Assembly: GCA_965153355.1 (NCBI GenBank)
Contig: OZ231128.1
Location: forward strand, 44,268,001 to 44,332,000
DNA from: Flaccisagitta enflata
Lineage: Eukaryota > Chaetognatha > Sagittoidea > Aphragmophora
DNA length: 64,000 nt
Direction: 5' to 3'
Part shown: positions 1-11,669 of the stretch, in pieces
Layout of the letters: each line of letters opens with the position of its first letter
Position numbering within the stretch: the first letter of the stretch is position 1
The notes under the pieces: generated by a model
What the model saw: only the letters and a program-made list of their open reading frames with translations
Database searches by the model: none
What the model was told of the DNA's origin: nothing
Position numbers and translations under genes: made by a program

Positions 1-2106
1 AAAAATGTACCTATTTATACAAGTCACTACTGCTGAGGATTTTTTTGAACCCATATCCATTTAAGGCCCACTGTGCATGTGTATCTTTGTATCTACATTT
101 GTAAATTGTAACTCTTTTGAACGGTACAAGCACTACAACTGTATTGTTTAATTTCGGAACATACGGCACTCTCAATTGATTTTTTTTCTTGATTTGGTCT
201 GACAATTCAAAGGTACCCTGACTGTTTTCCAAAAATCGCCTCGATTTTTCAGAAAACATGAGGAAATTAAAAAGTTTTTAAGCGTTCTGCATGTTCTCCT
301 TTTATGACATCTTGGACAACACAAGGAAAACAAATAACCGGAGTTCTGTTTTGATAGAAATACGACACCGGTGTGAAAAGTCAATTGCCTTTGAGTTACG
401 AAAATAAATAGTGAGCATTCTGTGCACCTGCACACAATCCATTTATGCGCAAAAAACTTCTTAACATCGTACGCGTATTTGTCATTATGCGAAAGCAAAA
501 AAGGAAAGAGTGAAAAAGACAAAGACAATAGCGGAGAGAGAGAAAGAGAGAGAGAGAGAGAGATGTTTGAGACAAACAAGAAGCAGAAATGATAACTGAT
601 CAAGACGTACAAGAAACGAATTAGAAAGAGAGAAAGTAGAATCATGAAAAAAAGATCAAAACGAATACAAACCGCTGCTCACAAATTTTTACTAGTATTC
701 TTTCTAGCACGGGCTTTTAATTTCACAGCCTGAATACAAAATTTCACACTAATGATTATTAAGTATGAACACTCATGCTTTTTAAGATTGAACAGTATGT
801 TTGTATTGATCTCGTCAGGTACAGATTGAAGTTAAGTATCTGGAATCGAGTTTTGAAGTAGACATACCCCCTGCAACACTGCCCCTGCCCACCCGTGCGA
901 GATTGAGGTTGCCATGTATCCGGCGTTGTTAAGACTCAACTCAATAAATCATCATTAATTAGCCCGTCATAAAAAGGGAAATAAAAGACCGTTCCTTTAT
1001 GACGGAATTTTTCAGGAGGCCGGCTCAGTGTAACGGACAGACTGACGGACAGACCGACGAATGGACGGATGGACCGACAGACTAATTCACGTTCAAACGG
1101 ACAGAACCGTTTATAAATAGAGACGCGAGGACGCACCGAAAAAATGGGGGCCAAAAGATTTACTTTTAAATAACATCGAATCAAAATTCTGAAAAATTCA
1201 AAGGAGGAGGAGGAGGAGGAGGAAAAAAGGGAAGATGAAGCAACTTTTGAAAAAAAGATATGACAAATATGAAAAAAATAAAATAATAAATAAATAGCGA
1301 AGGAACGCAAAAGAGTTTCTGTTTGCCGACTACTCAACCGAAAACTTGGTTTTCCAGTTTCAGATGAAAATGTTGACAACTTTTTTTTAACGTTCCGTTT
1401 TTCTTTTTTTCTTACATAAAAGATTCTCTTTTCTTTGAATGTTTGTATGCGCGTATGTGCATTAGAGAATACAAGTGAGAGAGAGAGAGAGAGAGAGAGA
1501 TGATAACAACTAACAGAAACATAAAGGGTATTGACAAGAGAGTATCTGGCTTTCATTTGAAAACGATTCAGTGACGATAGAAAATAAATCGAGAAAACGA
1601 TCCATTAATAGGTATTTTTGGATACAAAATTGCACATACCCATTTAAAAAAAAACATTTAACAACAAAAACGCGGGCGCGTCAATAACATCTCTTGACAA
1701 TATAGCAATGACGTCAATCAGTACTTTCAATCAAAGCCACTTATTTCAAAATAAAGTCGGGAAAAACATTATGGACACCCACGCTCGAGGAGAGACTCTC
1801 ATACAGAGGGGAACAAATCACAAAGTATCATAGTCGCACGTATTACGTAGTTCTAAGAGAGGGCACGTGGACTCTGATGACGCACGCGCGTGCGTAGTGG
1901 CCGATGATGACACGTTCAAATTACGTGCACACCCTTATGAGAGCCGACAAGGAAAGGGATAAAAAAAAGGAGAAAAAATACATCGGGTTCGAATCCCGCC
2001 AAATCCGCACGTCCTTCTCTTTTTTCCCTTCTTTTTGAGTAAACATAATCTCCCTTCTACAATAATCACGGAGTCTCCCTACGTGTTTTTCTTTTTCGCT
2101 TACATT
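1..2106. other. Low-complexity-poor intergenic or 3' flank, no supported gene
   Basis: AT-rich sequence downstream of the last recognised Ig exon. It holds short (GA)n tracts at 534-562 and 1478-1500, a fragment of the GGAC-rich repeat at 881-930 and 1010-1090, and a GGTTCGAATCC box at about 1986. Minus-strand frames here have no splice context I could defend. Further tail exons or the 3' UTR could lie here. Confidence 0.4.
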
Positions 2107-2116
2107 CGTTGTTGTT

Positions 2117-2173
<57 letters not shown>

Positions 2174-2175
2174 GC

Positions 2176-2258
<83 letters not shown>

Positions 2259-2395
2259 TTGTGGTTTTTCTTCTTCTTCTTCTTCTTCTTCTTCTTCTTC
2301 TTCTTCTTCTTCTTCTTCTTCTTCTTCTTCTTCTTCTTCTTCTTCTTCTTCTTCTTCTTCTTCTTCTTCGTCTTCTTCTTCTTCTTCTTCTTCAA
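2107..2395. repeat. (GTT)n followed by (CTT)n compound microsatellite
   Basis: About 150 bp of GTT units with two single-base interruptions pass directly into about 125 bp of CTT units. Long homopolymeric frames arise in all phases and are not genes. It lies about 150 bases downstream of the candidate tail exon. Confidence 0.97.
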
Positions 2396-2545
2396 CTCTT
2401 TCTTTCTTCCAGCTTTAGGTGGGCAGCCGTGAGATATATGAGATGTGCGGAAAATAACACAGCAATCCACGTGAAGAAAGTCTGGTGTAAAAGGTGTTGA
2501 TAATGTTGTTATTGATGTTGTTCTGTTGTTCACTCTTCACAATAC

Positions 2546-2623
2546 CTTCTCCGCGGTCCCGTTGTTTGTGATGATGTGAGGAGTGGTTCTCCGCAATACT
2601 TCCTGTTGAGCAGGCGTTAAATC
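2546..2623 (-). CDS. Probable cytoplasmic-tail exon of the Ig-superfamily membrane protein
   Basis: Candidate exon of 78 bp, phase 0 in, matching the phase of the transmembrane exon. The acceptor is good (TTCTTCCCCATTTAAACCCACAG on the minus strand, from 2624 upward). The 26 residues DLTPAQQEVLRRTTPHIITN plus NGTAEK are hydrophilic and free of simple repeats, as expected of a tail. The 3' edge is uncertain: either a donor AAG/GTATTG, or the frame ends three codons on at a TGA (2537-2539), making this the last coding exon with C-terminus AEKVL. No conserved tail motif is recognisable. Confidence 0.5.
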
Positions 2624-2808
2624 CTGTGGGTTTAAATGGGGAAGAAAATGAAGTAGAACGAGAAGCGAGTATTGATCGGGAAACTAACATGGCCAAATAA
2701 GAACTATAAGAAGTCCTTTCCAATCAGAATATCCAGCGACCAACTAATTTCAAAGATTACCTTAATGATCATAGCACGATGCCGTTGGTTATAGACAGAA
2801 CTGACAAC

Positions 2809-3022
2809 TTTTAGTCGCGTGCACGCGACTCTATGGCCCACTCTGTCCGTCTGTCGGTCCGTTGGTCCATTTGTCACGCTTAGCTTTCTTTCGGCGTTTT
2901 ACGCCATCTTAAGTCATTTTGAGTCATTTTAAATCATTTCAAGACAATTTACAGTTAGCCTTTTTGTCTTTTGGGCTTATGGTCTTAACAACCGCACAAG
3001 ACTGTAAGGTGTTGGCCTTGTT
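2809..3022 (-). repeat. GGAC-rich dispersed repeat, type with long GTCATTTTAA interior
   Basis: Starts (in this orientation) with the perfect palindrome AGTCGCGTGCACGCGACT, then pyrimidine-rich GTCCGTC units, GTCATTTTAA-like units, GTCTTTT units and the end GTAAGGTGTTGGCCTTGTT. Copies of the same type lie at 11053-11301, 44275-44444, 52260-52822 and 58671-59520. Confidence 0.8.
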
Positions 3023-3329
3023 CTTCCTCCTACTCTACTTAGCTCCACAAGTCGTTCTACAAAACCCTTTGTCCGTCTTTCGGCACGTCGCCTCTTCTCA
3101 GTAAGTGGTTGAATTTGAAGAAAGGGGATCACTTTTTCATCGAATTTCAAAAAAGTACAGTTGACATTCACTAGAGCGCATGTCAAGGGACTTTAAAAAA
3201 TTACGCATTATTGTGAAGCTTCCGTATTGCTATCATAGAAATAACTACAAAATCTCCTCTGAAACTTTATACTGTATGCATCATAGGCGTGCATGCCTTA
3301 GTAGCGAGTGCACTCTAGCGGTGTTTCAC

Positions 3330-3800
3330 TGTAATTGATTCTGCCATCAGATTAACTGACCTTGAATAGCCAAAGAGTGTTTTCGTTTGTGATAAGGTTG
3401 ACTGAACCTAAATAGCCAGAGTGGTTGATTCTGTCATCAGGTTGACTGACTTTGTATTCCAAAAAGGCCGGATACACGGCTACCCCAGTCGCGTGCGGGT
3501 GGGCAGGGATTGTAATAGCGGTCACTTCATCATTTGGGCAGGAGCAGTGAGGCCAGAGACCACAAAAAAAAACAAAACAAGTAAAGTGTGACGGACAGAT
3601 GGACCAACAGACGGACCGACGGTCGTACCGACGGATGGACCGACTGACAAAGCGGGGTGTAGAGTCGCGTAGCACGCGACTTAAAAGTGGTTGTTTCTGT
3701 CATCAGGATGACTGAACCTAAATTGCCAAAGAGTGGTCGATTCTGTCATTAGGTTGACTGACCTTGAATTGCCAAAGAGTGGTTGATTCTGTCATTGGGT
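3330..3800. repeat. 45-bp tandem units derived from the transmembrane exon 3' end and its donor, split by a dispersed repeat
   Basis: On the minus strand a unit of about 45 bp (ACAGAATCAACCACTCTTTG, then GCAATT, AAGGTCAGT and CAACCTAATG) is the last part of the transmembrane exon plus its 5' splice site. Diverged copies follow at about 3687-3755 and 3330-3460, with a GGAC-rich repeat (3464-3686) inserted between them. The downstream copies have lost the clean AAG/GTCAGT or the reading frame in most cases. Confidence 0.8.
3464..3686 (+). repeat. GGAC-rich dispersed repeat, full length, inserted in the 45-bp array
   Basis: Left end AAGGCCGGATACACGGCTAC with AGTCGCGTGC just inside it, then GGGTGGGCAGGG, a middle containing TTTGGGCAGGAGCAGTGAGG, a GGAC-rich stretch and the right end GAGTCGCGTAGCACGCGACT. 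The left decamer is the exact reverse complement of the right arm GCACGCGACT. The nearest relative is 59579-59777. Confidence 0.85.
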
Positions 3801-3899
3801 CTCCTTCTGTTGGCCGTTGAGGTTCGCAAATCACGCCTTTTCGATAAAGGGCCACGATTAATCCCACAGTCGTCGCCAGAAGAACCACAATTACGCCCG
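3763..3899 (-). CDS. Ig-superfamily membrane protein, exon 8 in window (transmembrane helix and start of cytoplasmic tail)
   Basis: Internal exon of 137 bp, phase 1 in, phase 0 out. The acceptor is strong (GACCTTTTTCACAG) and the donor is AAG/GTCAGT. It encodes AGVIVVLLATTVGLIVALY, a single hydrophobic helix, then a basic stop-transfer RKG and a hydrophilic tail, VICEPQRPTEGDPMTESTTL followed by WQFK. This gives a type I orientation with the Ig domains outside. The last 30 coding bases plus the donor belong to a roughly 45-bp unit repeated in tandem in the following intron (see 3330-3800), so the tail end of the exon lies within a small satellite. Confidence 0.82.
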
Positions 3900-3939
3900 C
3901 TGTGAAAAAGGTCAAAAAATAGAATCATGGTCACGTGAG

Positions 3940-4020
3940 CATGTGGGACTTGTGGGTGGGACTTGTGGATGGGACTTGTGGGTGGGATTAGTGGGTGGGG
4001 TAATGATGGCAGACGGGGAT
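3940..4020. repeat. Short GT-rich minisatellite beside the transmembrane exon
   Basis: Four to five copies of an 18-bp unit (GTGGGACTTGTGGATGG-like) lie 40 bases upstream of the acceptor of exon 3763-3899. The following 600 bases are purine-rich, with no supported gene. Confidence 0.75.
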
Positions 4021-4806
4021 GGGGCACGAATAATCCAATTGGGGAAGAAAGGAGGAAGGAAAAGGAAGGAAGGGAGGAAGGAAGATGGAGAAAGAGGAAA
4101 ACAGGGAGGAAAAGAAGAAAGGAAAGAAAAAAGAATGATTGTGGGAAAATTTAGGATTTTAATTTCTCGTTGTCCACAAGAAAACGTAAGAGAAAACCAA
4201 AACCATCTTCAAAATCTCGCCAATACAAAATGCACAAAAACAAATCCACAAAATGAGGCGATGAAAAAAAAACCTCGAAAATTCCGAGTGCGGGACAGTC
4301 GAATGGGAACCGGATCAAAAGAAACTAATTTTCACTGGGATATGTCTGAACAAAGTACGAACCAACGAACATTAAGGAGCAAAGTGGAGGGATACTGCAA
4401 TTTGGACCAAAGCAAAGTAAGGCACGCACATGGAGGTGAGAAAGAAAGAAGGGAGATCGACTAGATGTGGCTTTCTCAGTACTTTTTCACAAATCCGAAT
4501 GGATGGACAAGTGAGGAAAAGTGGAAAAAAGAATATTAAAAAGAAAAATAAATCTCTGAGGTGTCGTCTTCTATTAGACCGCGGCCCATTGCCCAATAGA
4601 TTAATTTGAAAGACTTAAAGCCTGATAGTGATTTCAAAAGATCTGTTAATAGCGGAATATTCCTAAAGTAAATAGAGAAATGGATACTGAGAAATGAACT
4701 AGAAGGGATCAAGGAATATTTGTTTTACCTGGTCATCGGGGAAAGGGTTGAAAATACAGCAATCTTCGGCCCATTTCACTCAAACTTATGCCATTTTTAA
4801 ACGAAA

Positions 4807-5695
4807 CATGTGACACGGGGTCACAATATTGTTGTGGACGGGTGGGTAGGGGCTGCCAACCCCTTATACGCACCCAACACCCCACCCAACCCCCATTCCA
4901 ACACAGACACATAAACAAAAACTTTTCGACTCATGCTTACAAACAAACAGACGGACGGAAGAACGGACAGACAGACGGACAGACGGATGGACCGATGGAT
5001 GGACCAACGGATGTTCCAAGGGACGGACGGACGGATGGACAAAGCCTCTTACGGAGTTGCGTGTCTGCAACTAAGAAGACAGAAACACCAGACTGGAGCC
5101 AAATGAAATATCTCTCGATGGGCTTCCAAATGGTCTAAATTTTTAAACAGTTTGACAGAATTAACCCTATAAAAGTGCTTATTTCTTTTATCCATTTGTT
5201 TGACTGTGCTAATTTGCGAAAAATGATCGAAACTAGAAGGTACAGAACAAGTGACGCGGGGTCACAATATTATTGCAGACGGGTAGGCAGGGGCAGCCAT
5301 GCCCCATCCACACCCAACCCCCCTTCCAACACAGACACATGCACAAAAAACTTCTAAAACACAGACACAGACACATACACAAAAAACTTCTAAAACTTTT
5401 TGACTCGTGCTCACGGATGGATGGATGGAGGGACCGACGGATGGACCAAGGGGCGGACGGACGGATGGACAAAGCCTCTTATAGAGTTGCGTGTCTGCAA
5501 TTGAAGAGAGAGAAACACCAGATTGGAGCCAAATGAACGAACTCTCGAAGGGCTTTCAAATAGTCTAAATTTTTAATCAGTTTGACTTTGATATACTGGC
5601 AAAGTTAGCCCTTTGAAAGTGCCTATTTTCTTTATCCGTATGGTTGACTATACTTATAATATGAACGAAATTAACTGGTACAGAAAAAGAGAGTA
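4807..5695 (+). repeat. Two tandem copies of a ~445-bp unit, each with a GGAC-rich dispersed repeat
   Basis: The GGAC-rich repeats at 4807-5075 and 5246-5505 start with GACRCGGGGTCACAATATT and end in TTGCGTGTCTGCAA. Each is followed by the same flank (ACACCAGAYTGGAGCCAAAT and onward, through TTTGACT and CTTATTTC), so the whole unit was duplicated in tandem, not inserted twice. Divergence is visible, so the event is not recent. Confidence 0.8.
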
Positions 5696-5830
5696 AGAGA
5701 ATAAAGTGATAAACAGAAGAAAACAGCAAGTAAAGGGGGAAAAAAAGGTAAAGGGGGAAAAATAAAAGGTAAAGGGGAAAAAAAGAAAAGGTAAAGGGAA
5801 AAAAGAAAAGGTGAAGGGGAAACCGTAAAA
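5690..5830. repeat. GTAAAGGGGAAAA minisatellite
   Basis: Six imperfect copies of a 17- to 22-bp purine unit. The sequence on to 6080 is unique and AT-rich, with no supported gene. Confidence 0.8.
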
Positions 5831-6083
5831 CGACCATTTTTCACGGCTAGACGTAGAAGGAAACAAATCTAATCCCCCAAGAAACGACTATTCTACCTTT
5901 CAAATTACGCCTTCAAACTTGAAAACGATTTTAAAGCCTCCTTCAATTCAGAAGAAGACAAGGAAAACCGTTTCTCAATTCAAGAAACCATTTCCTTTTA
6001 AACTCAACATTATCATACATCAACAAATGGTATCTTCCTCTTCTTCCAAATAATCATCCCTGTCTTCCTGTCGTCGTCATTTT

Positions 6084-6135
6084 TATCATCATCATCATCA
6101 TCATTATCATCATCATCCATCATCATCATCCATCA

Positions 6136-6185
<50 letters not shown>

Positions 6186-6192
6186 TATCATT

Positions 6193-6269
<77 letters not shown>

Positions 6270-6489
6270 TATCATCATCCGCATCATTATCATTATCATT
6301 ATCATCATCACTATCATCATCATCACTATGATCATCATCATCATCATCCATCATCCATCATCATCATCATCATCATTATCATCATCATCCATCATCAACA
6401 TCCATCATCCATCATCATCATCATCATCATAATCATCATTATCATCATCAGCATCATTATCATTATCATATATCACTATCATCATCACT

Positions 6490-6561
<72 letters not shown>

Positions 6562-6575
6562 GTCATCATCATCTT
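6084..6575. repeat. (ATC)n / (CATCC) microsatellite
   Basis: Nearly 500 bp of ATC units broken by ATT and CCATC variants. The poly-Met and poly-Asp frames are repeat translation. Confidence 0.97.
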
Positions 6576-6849
6576 CAACATCATCTTCATCAATACTGCC
6601 CTGTTTTAAGGTTATGACCATGATACCACCAGAAACTATCAGCATAATACCAACGTCATTGTGACTAATTCTTATCATCATCATCATCGTAATGGTATTT
6701 TCCGTTATCGTCCAGATAATCTTTGCTATTATCACTGAGTCGACATTTTTGCTTGGCGATGGACTCATGATATAGTTTAAGAACTTTGCCTATCTTGATC
6801 TTGGCCGCGACGTTTTTTCTCCATGCTTTCTTTCTCTCATATCCTTTTT

Positions 6850-7360
6850 GGGCAGCGGCCCCAGAGGGCCAATGTCCTGTAGGACACAGAGGGGAATATT
6901 GAGACATCCGTCCGTCCTTTCGTCCTTCCATCTGTTCGTCCGTCCGTCCTTCCATCCCCCCCTTGGCCATCGGCGCCTCAAGTCTGCAGTCTCAGGCCTG
7001 ATTTTGGCCCTCTGAGCCCTAAAATTAGCCCTATCAGACCTCAATTTAGCCCTGGAAGGCTCAAATCAGCTCTCCAGACCTTATATCTGCCCTTAAGACC
7101 TTAAATCAGCCCATCAGACCTCAAATCCGCCCTCCAGGCCTCAAATCAACACTTCAGGCCTCGAATTTGTCCTCTAGGCCTCAAGCCTGCCCCCCAAACC
7201 TCAAATCTGCCATCCCAACTTCAAATCCGCCTAATGACATCTCGAAATTCACCCCTGTGTCCCTTTGGGGCCGCTACCCTGCTCTCACTCCATTACTTCA
7301 CTTGATCACTCCAAGCAGGACATCGGGTACCGCTGACCATGTGCGATCCTTGGATGACTA
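6850..7360. mobile_element. Inverted-repeat element with internal minisatellite (copy 1)
   Basis: Terminal inverted repeats start GGGCAGCGGCCCCAGAGGGC and end CTTTGGGGCCGCTACCC (7279). Inside them are GTCCTGTAGGACACAG and GAAATTCACCCCTGTG. The interior is GTCCGTCC units plus about ten imperfect 24-bp units of the form CCTCAAATCNGCCCT. The sequence beyond the right end (7280-7360, including GCTGACCATGTGCGATCCTT) recurs beside copies 2 and 3, so the true element may extend further. No transposase is present. Confidence 0.75.
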
Positions 7361-7369
7361 GTTCTTCTA

Positions 7370-8095
7370 TCACTTTCTTTTTTCTCAATCGTCCTTCATT
7401 ACTTTTGATTTAATCTTATATTCATACCGATAAAGGCGACTATAGCCGACTGAAAACAAAGCGTAATCCTGGAATTTCAATTTTACCCCTTTGTTCCGTC
7501 TTTGTTTTCTCCTTTCTCCTAACAGTAACGACAAAAAATTCCGGACGTGAGCTTAGGCTGAGTGGAAGATAATTTATATATGTTCGAAATGTCAATTTTT
7601 GATGATTCTATAATCACCTTCCCTGTTGTCCAGCTCAAATGTTTGTTCATTTCCAGATTAGTTATTTACCCTTTCCAAAACATCGTCCATTGTTGAAAGC
7701 AATTCTACTCTAATAAAAACGTCCGGATTTTTCTGTCGTTACTGTTATTTCTCATTTAAATAAAAACTAGCAGAAAAAAGCAGCGACCTAGGTTTCTACT
7801 ATCATGGAAAAATTCTTTATCGGATTGGCATTCTTTTATAGATTGTAACTGTCCCTTTATAAGCATTGGCTAATCATTAATTAACCAAACTAGGTTGTTT
7901 ACTTCTTACGATATAATGTAAAACTTAACTCAAACAAGTTTCAACAAAATCAATAAAACAGAATATTACCTATAGGTCCTATATACTTTCTGCTTTCATT
8001 CTTTGTTCCCCTGCCCCCCTCTCATTTCTTTCTCCGTCCTTCCTTTCTTTTTATTTCGCCACTTTTCTTTCCACCTTCTTTTCTCCCTTCACCTC
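7370..8095. other. Unique AT-rich intron sequence
   Basis: No open frame, tandem repeat or recognisable element. It lies in the 4.5-kb intron between exons 8387-8503 and 3763-3899. Confidence 0.5.
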
Positions 8096-8106
8096 CTCCT
8101 CGCTCA

Positions 8107-8366
8107 GGGCGTGTTTCTGGTGGAGACAAAAACGCGTTTGTTCCCATTGAACGCGTTTACAGCGTGAATACATTCAGGAATTTCAACTGTGAGCTAAGTG
8201 AGGGAGCGAGCTTATGAATGGAGCGAGCCCATGAACGGAGCAAGCAGAGCATAGCGAGGCGGAGCGCTGCAGAGCGAGAGAGCGGAGTGAGCGGTGCGAG
8301 CGAACGAACATAGCGAACGACCGAGTGGCCCGTTAAAAATGCGGTTGTCACAAGTAGAAACAGACC
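8107..8366. mobile_element. Small inverted-repeat element (GCGTGTTTCT family, copy 1)
   Basis: Ends GGGCGTGTTTCTGGTG and AAGTAGAAACAGACCC; inner inverted parts include AAACGCGTTT. The interior is GCGAGCGAG-like low-complexity sequence. Flanks CTCGCTCA (8099-8106) and CTCACTCA (8367-8374) differ at one position and suggest an 8-bp target duplication, as in hAT elements. It sits about 20 bases from the donor of exon 8387-8503. The second copy is at 15245-15518. Confidence 0.7.
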
Positions 8367-8386
8367 CTCACTCAATAAGGACTCAC

Positions 8387-8503
8387 CCGTAACGACAATT
8401 TCCATGACCCCGACGTCTTTGGACCGGCTCCCGTCCGAACCTCCATTATTGTCGCCGTAGACATGTTCAATTACAAAGTTGGAACGAGCTGAGGACCCGT
8501 GCC
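8387..8503 (-). CDS. Ig-superfamily membrane protein, exon 7 in window (juxtamembrane stalk, possible cassette)
   Basis: Internal exon of 117 bp, phase 1 at both ends. Acceptor TCTCTCTCAG, donor G/GTGAGT. It encodes HGSSARSNFVIEHVYGDN, a Gly/Ser/Asp-rich loop and VGVMEIVVT, either an F-G strand remnant or a stalk leading to the membrane helix in the next exon. Its symmetric phase means skipping would keep the frame and join exon 9841-10024 directly to the transmembrane exon. The polypyrimidine tract of the acceptor is itself a (TC)n microsatellite, with about 350 bases free of AG. A small inverted-repeat element ends some 20 bases beyond the donor. Confidence 0.75.
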
Positions 8504-8860
<357 letters not shown>

Positions 8861-8964
8861 ATATATGCGGTGAAATTTTTATATTCGGTGAAACTATTAC
8901 ACGGGCAACGAATTCACCCTGTCACTGTGTTTAGAATGCACTAAATTTCGCGTTGAACAACTGT

Positions 8965-9216
8965 GACCTGTGGAGGGACAGATAGACGGACAGACATTTT
9001 TCGAAAAGGACCATCAAAAGTGCCTTTCAAAGAACCCGAAAGGTCGTTTCAGTTGCTGTGCGATATTGCCGCGGCCGATATGTGCAGAAAACTGCGATCC
9101 TTAAAGAGGCACAATAGACATACCGACTGACGGATTGATGGCCTGACTGACAGACGGACGGACCCACGAGCCTATGTACTGACCCTCTTATAGAGATGCG
9201 TGGACGCATCGAAAAA
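8965..9216 (+). repeat. GGAC-rich dispersed repeat, diverged copy
   Basis: GGACAGAYAGACGGACAGAC units and a right end CTTATAGAGATGCGTGGACGCATC, whose GATGCGTGGACGCATC is an imperfect palindrome. The left end is not clear. Unique sequence with no gene follows to about 9580. Confidence 0.6.
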
Positions 9217-9583
9217 GAAGAACTGTTAGCATGTTGACAAATATAAAATGATTCTTTTATAAATGGGGTAACTCTGCGAATTCTAACGCGAGCAGCGACA
9301 TCACTCAGAGGGATTTGGGCGGAACCCTAATGACCCTGAATTTACCTCGAACTTCTTTCGACTTCACCTTGATCCCACAATGCCTTGCAAGTCTGCCACC
9401 ATCTTGCCTCTTTTTTAAATTGCATTAGTAGACACTTGTTAGTTCGTCAGTTGGTCGCTCTGCTTGTTCGTCCGTCGATTCTAACGTGCCAAACTTTTTC
9501 TAAGTCTCCCATTCTTTTAATCGGCATAGATTTTTTGTCTCAATACATCTGTCTCTGTCTATATTCGCGTCTGTGTTTCCTTT

Positions 9584-9775
<192 letters not shown>

Positions 9776-9840
9776 AGATTCCCTTATTTGGCCACACAGT
9801 CATCTCTTTGAATCTATCTGTCTCTGTGTCAATTTTTTAC

Positions 9841-10024
9841 CTGATGTAGAGGCCACAATTCGTACGGAGATGTTTTTGACGTAAACTCCATATGCTGTAG
9901 TAACTTTGAGTAAGACTGGTTGGTTGAGTACTGAAGAAGGGACCATCTGTCGGTCCAACATCAACGTGGATCGAAGACCGTGAGGATATTTCTGTTGGAC
10001 GAAGTGTCGACGATCCAACAAATG
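9841..10024 (-). CDS. Ig-superfamily membrane protein, exon 6 in window (second half of Ig domain 3)
   Basis: Phase 0 in, phase 1 out; donor ATCAG/GTAAAA. Content: KYPHGLRSTLMLD, then LLKVTTAYGVYVKN and ISVRIVAS, the E, F and G strands of an Ig domain. Lysine replaces the expected F-strand cysteine. Two acceptors are possible, both in frame: the AG at 10025-10026 immediately after a (CAA)n tract, giving 184 bp, or the AG at 9992-9993, giving 151 bp and dropping 11 residues (HLLDRRHFVQQ). The minus strand has no other AG from 10215 to 10027, which favours the first. The frame stays open through (CAA)n, so retention would encode polyglutamine. Donor and frame are firm; the 5' edge is not. Confidence 0.75.
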
Positions 10025-10025
10025 C

Positions 10026-10119
<94 letters not shown>
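10025..10119. repeat. (GTT)n microsatellite at an exon acceptor
   Basis: About 31 GTT units; on the minus strand (CAA)n ending in CAG at the likely acceptor of exon 9841-10024. Confidence 0.97.
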
Positions 10120-10120
<1 letters not shown>

Positions 10121-10300
10121 TCGTATCATCCGAGGATGTGGTAGTTGTTGGTTTTGTTTGGGAGTACGCAGTTCCACCGGACATGAAAAAGAATGGATGT
10201 ATGAATTTTGCATTACTATTCCATACTAAAATACTGTGCATAGTTGCAAGACTGACCAGCTCTCGATGGCATGAAATTTTGATTTTCATATAAAGGGGGG

Positions 10301-10490
<190 letters not shown>

Positions 10491-10893
10491 GGGAAATCAG
10501 ACAGTACGATCATAGAACAGACGGACCATCATGCATCAGCCAAACAGAAACCGACACACTGCGTAACAGAGAAATTAAGCAAAAGACTGTCAGACAGGCG
10601 GATATAGTAAATATAGCGGAAAAGGGATTCAGTTGAAAAAAAAATTGTTATCTGTCATACGTGGATATCCGTTATTCTTGGCCGGTTCTGCGGGGTACAA
10701 CTGTATAGACCAAGAGACATACATGTTCTCGTAGAGCAAAGTTAATGAACAGCCATTTTTTCTCATTTGTTTATTTAATTAGAATGAAAGAGATTTGAAT
10801 GGCTTCATCGAGCGAATGGATTCATCATGCTTCATGAAAGTGTGCCATTTGCTGGGCGCACCAAACTTGGCCCTAGATGGCGCGGCAAAGAAA

Positions 10894-11301
10894 AACAAGG
10901 CCGAATACACAGCTAACTTAGTAGCGTGCGGGTAGAGAGGGGCAGTGATAAAAAGCTTAGTGTGACCGATAGACCGACCGACTGACCGACAGACACAGAC
11001 GGACAGAGCGGGTTGTAGAGTCGCGTGCACGCGACTAAAAACTTAATGATATTTTTTAGTTGCGTCCACGCGACTCAATGACCCGCTCTGTCCGTCAGTC
11101 AGTCTGTTGGTCGGTCCGTCCGTCACGCTTACCTTTTTTGTGTCGTTTAAAGTCATTTTATGTCATTTTAAGTTTCTTCAAGACAATTTACATTTATTCT
11201 TTTTGTCTTTTGGTCTTTTAGTGTTTTAGTCTTTTAGTCTCCTAGTCTTTTGGTCTTATCGTCTTAACAACCGCACGCGACAGTAAGGTGTTGGCCTTGT
11301 T
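10894..11301. repeat. Two GGAC-rich dispersed repeats arranged tail to tail
   Basis: A plus-oriented copy (10894-11040, left end ACAAGGCCGAATACACAGCT, right end AGTCGCGTGCACGCGACT) and a minus-oriented copy of the long-interior type (11053-11301) face each other with their palindromic ends 12 bases apart. Confidence 0.8.
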
Positions 11302-11669
11302 ATCCAGCTGTAATGGGTATACATCGAGAACAGGTGGGCAGGGGCACCGATGTTAAAACCTCTTTTCAAATCAATACACCAAATCGGTCATTTTTATGCG
11401 CCATTCTCAGTCCGCACAGCGTTCAGATTGATATCTGTTTAAAAGTGTAAAAAAAAGAATTGAGGCGTGATGGACATGAGGACGAACTCAATCATCAGAT
11501 CCAGAATACCGTGCAACCAGTAAATGATATTGGTTCGAATCAATAAAGTCTGTAATGGAAATCTAAAAAAAAATTCCATTTAGTTTTGATCATAGAAATT
11601 ATTTTCGCGGCAGATGCACTGTTCTGCTTTCGCTTATATTGGAGAGACGACATGACAAAAAAATTAATA

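Noticed and set aside
11-259. 82-codon minus-strand frame of ordinary composition
   Set aside because: A possible tail exon, but the only nearby AGs lack a convincing pyrimidine tract, no good donor follows, and no domain is recognisable.
1984-2002. GGTTCGAATCC box resembling a tRNA T-arm
   Set aside because: No matching acceptor, D-arm or anticodon arm upstream and no complementary 5' stem, so neither a tRNA nor a supported tRNA-derived SINE.
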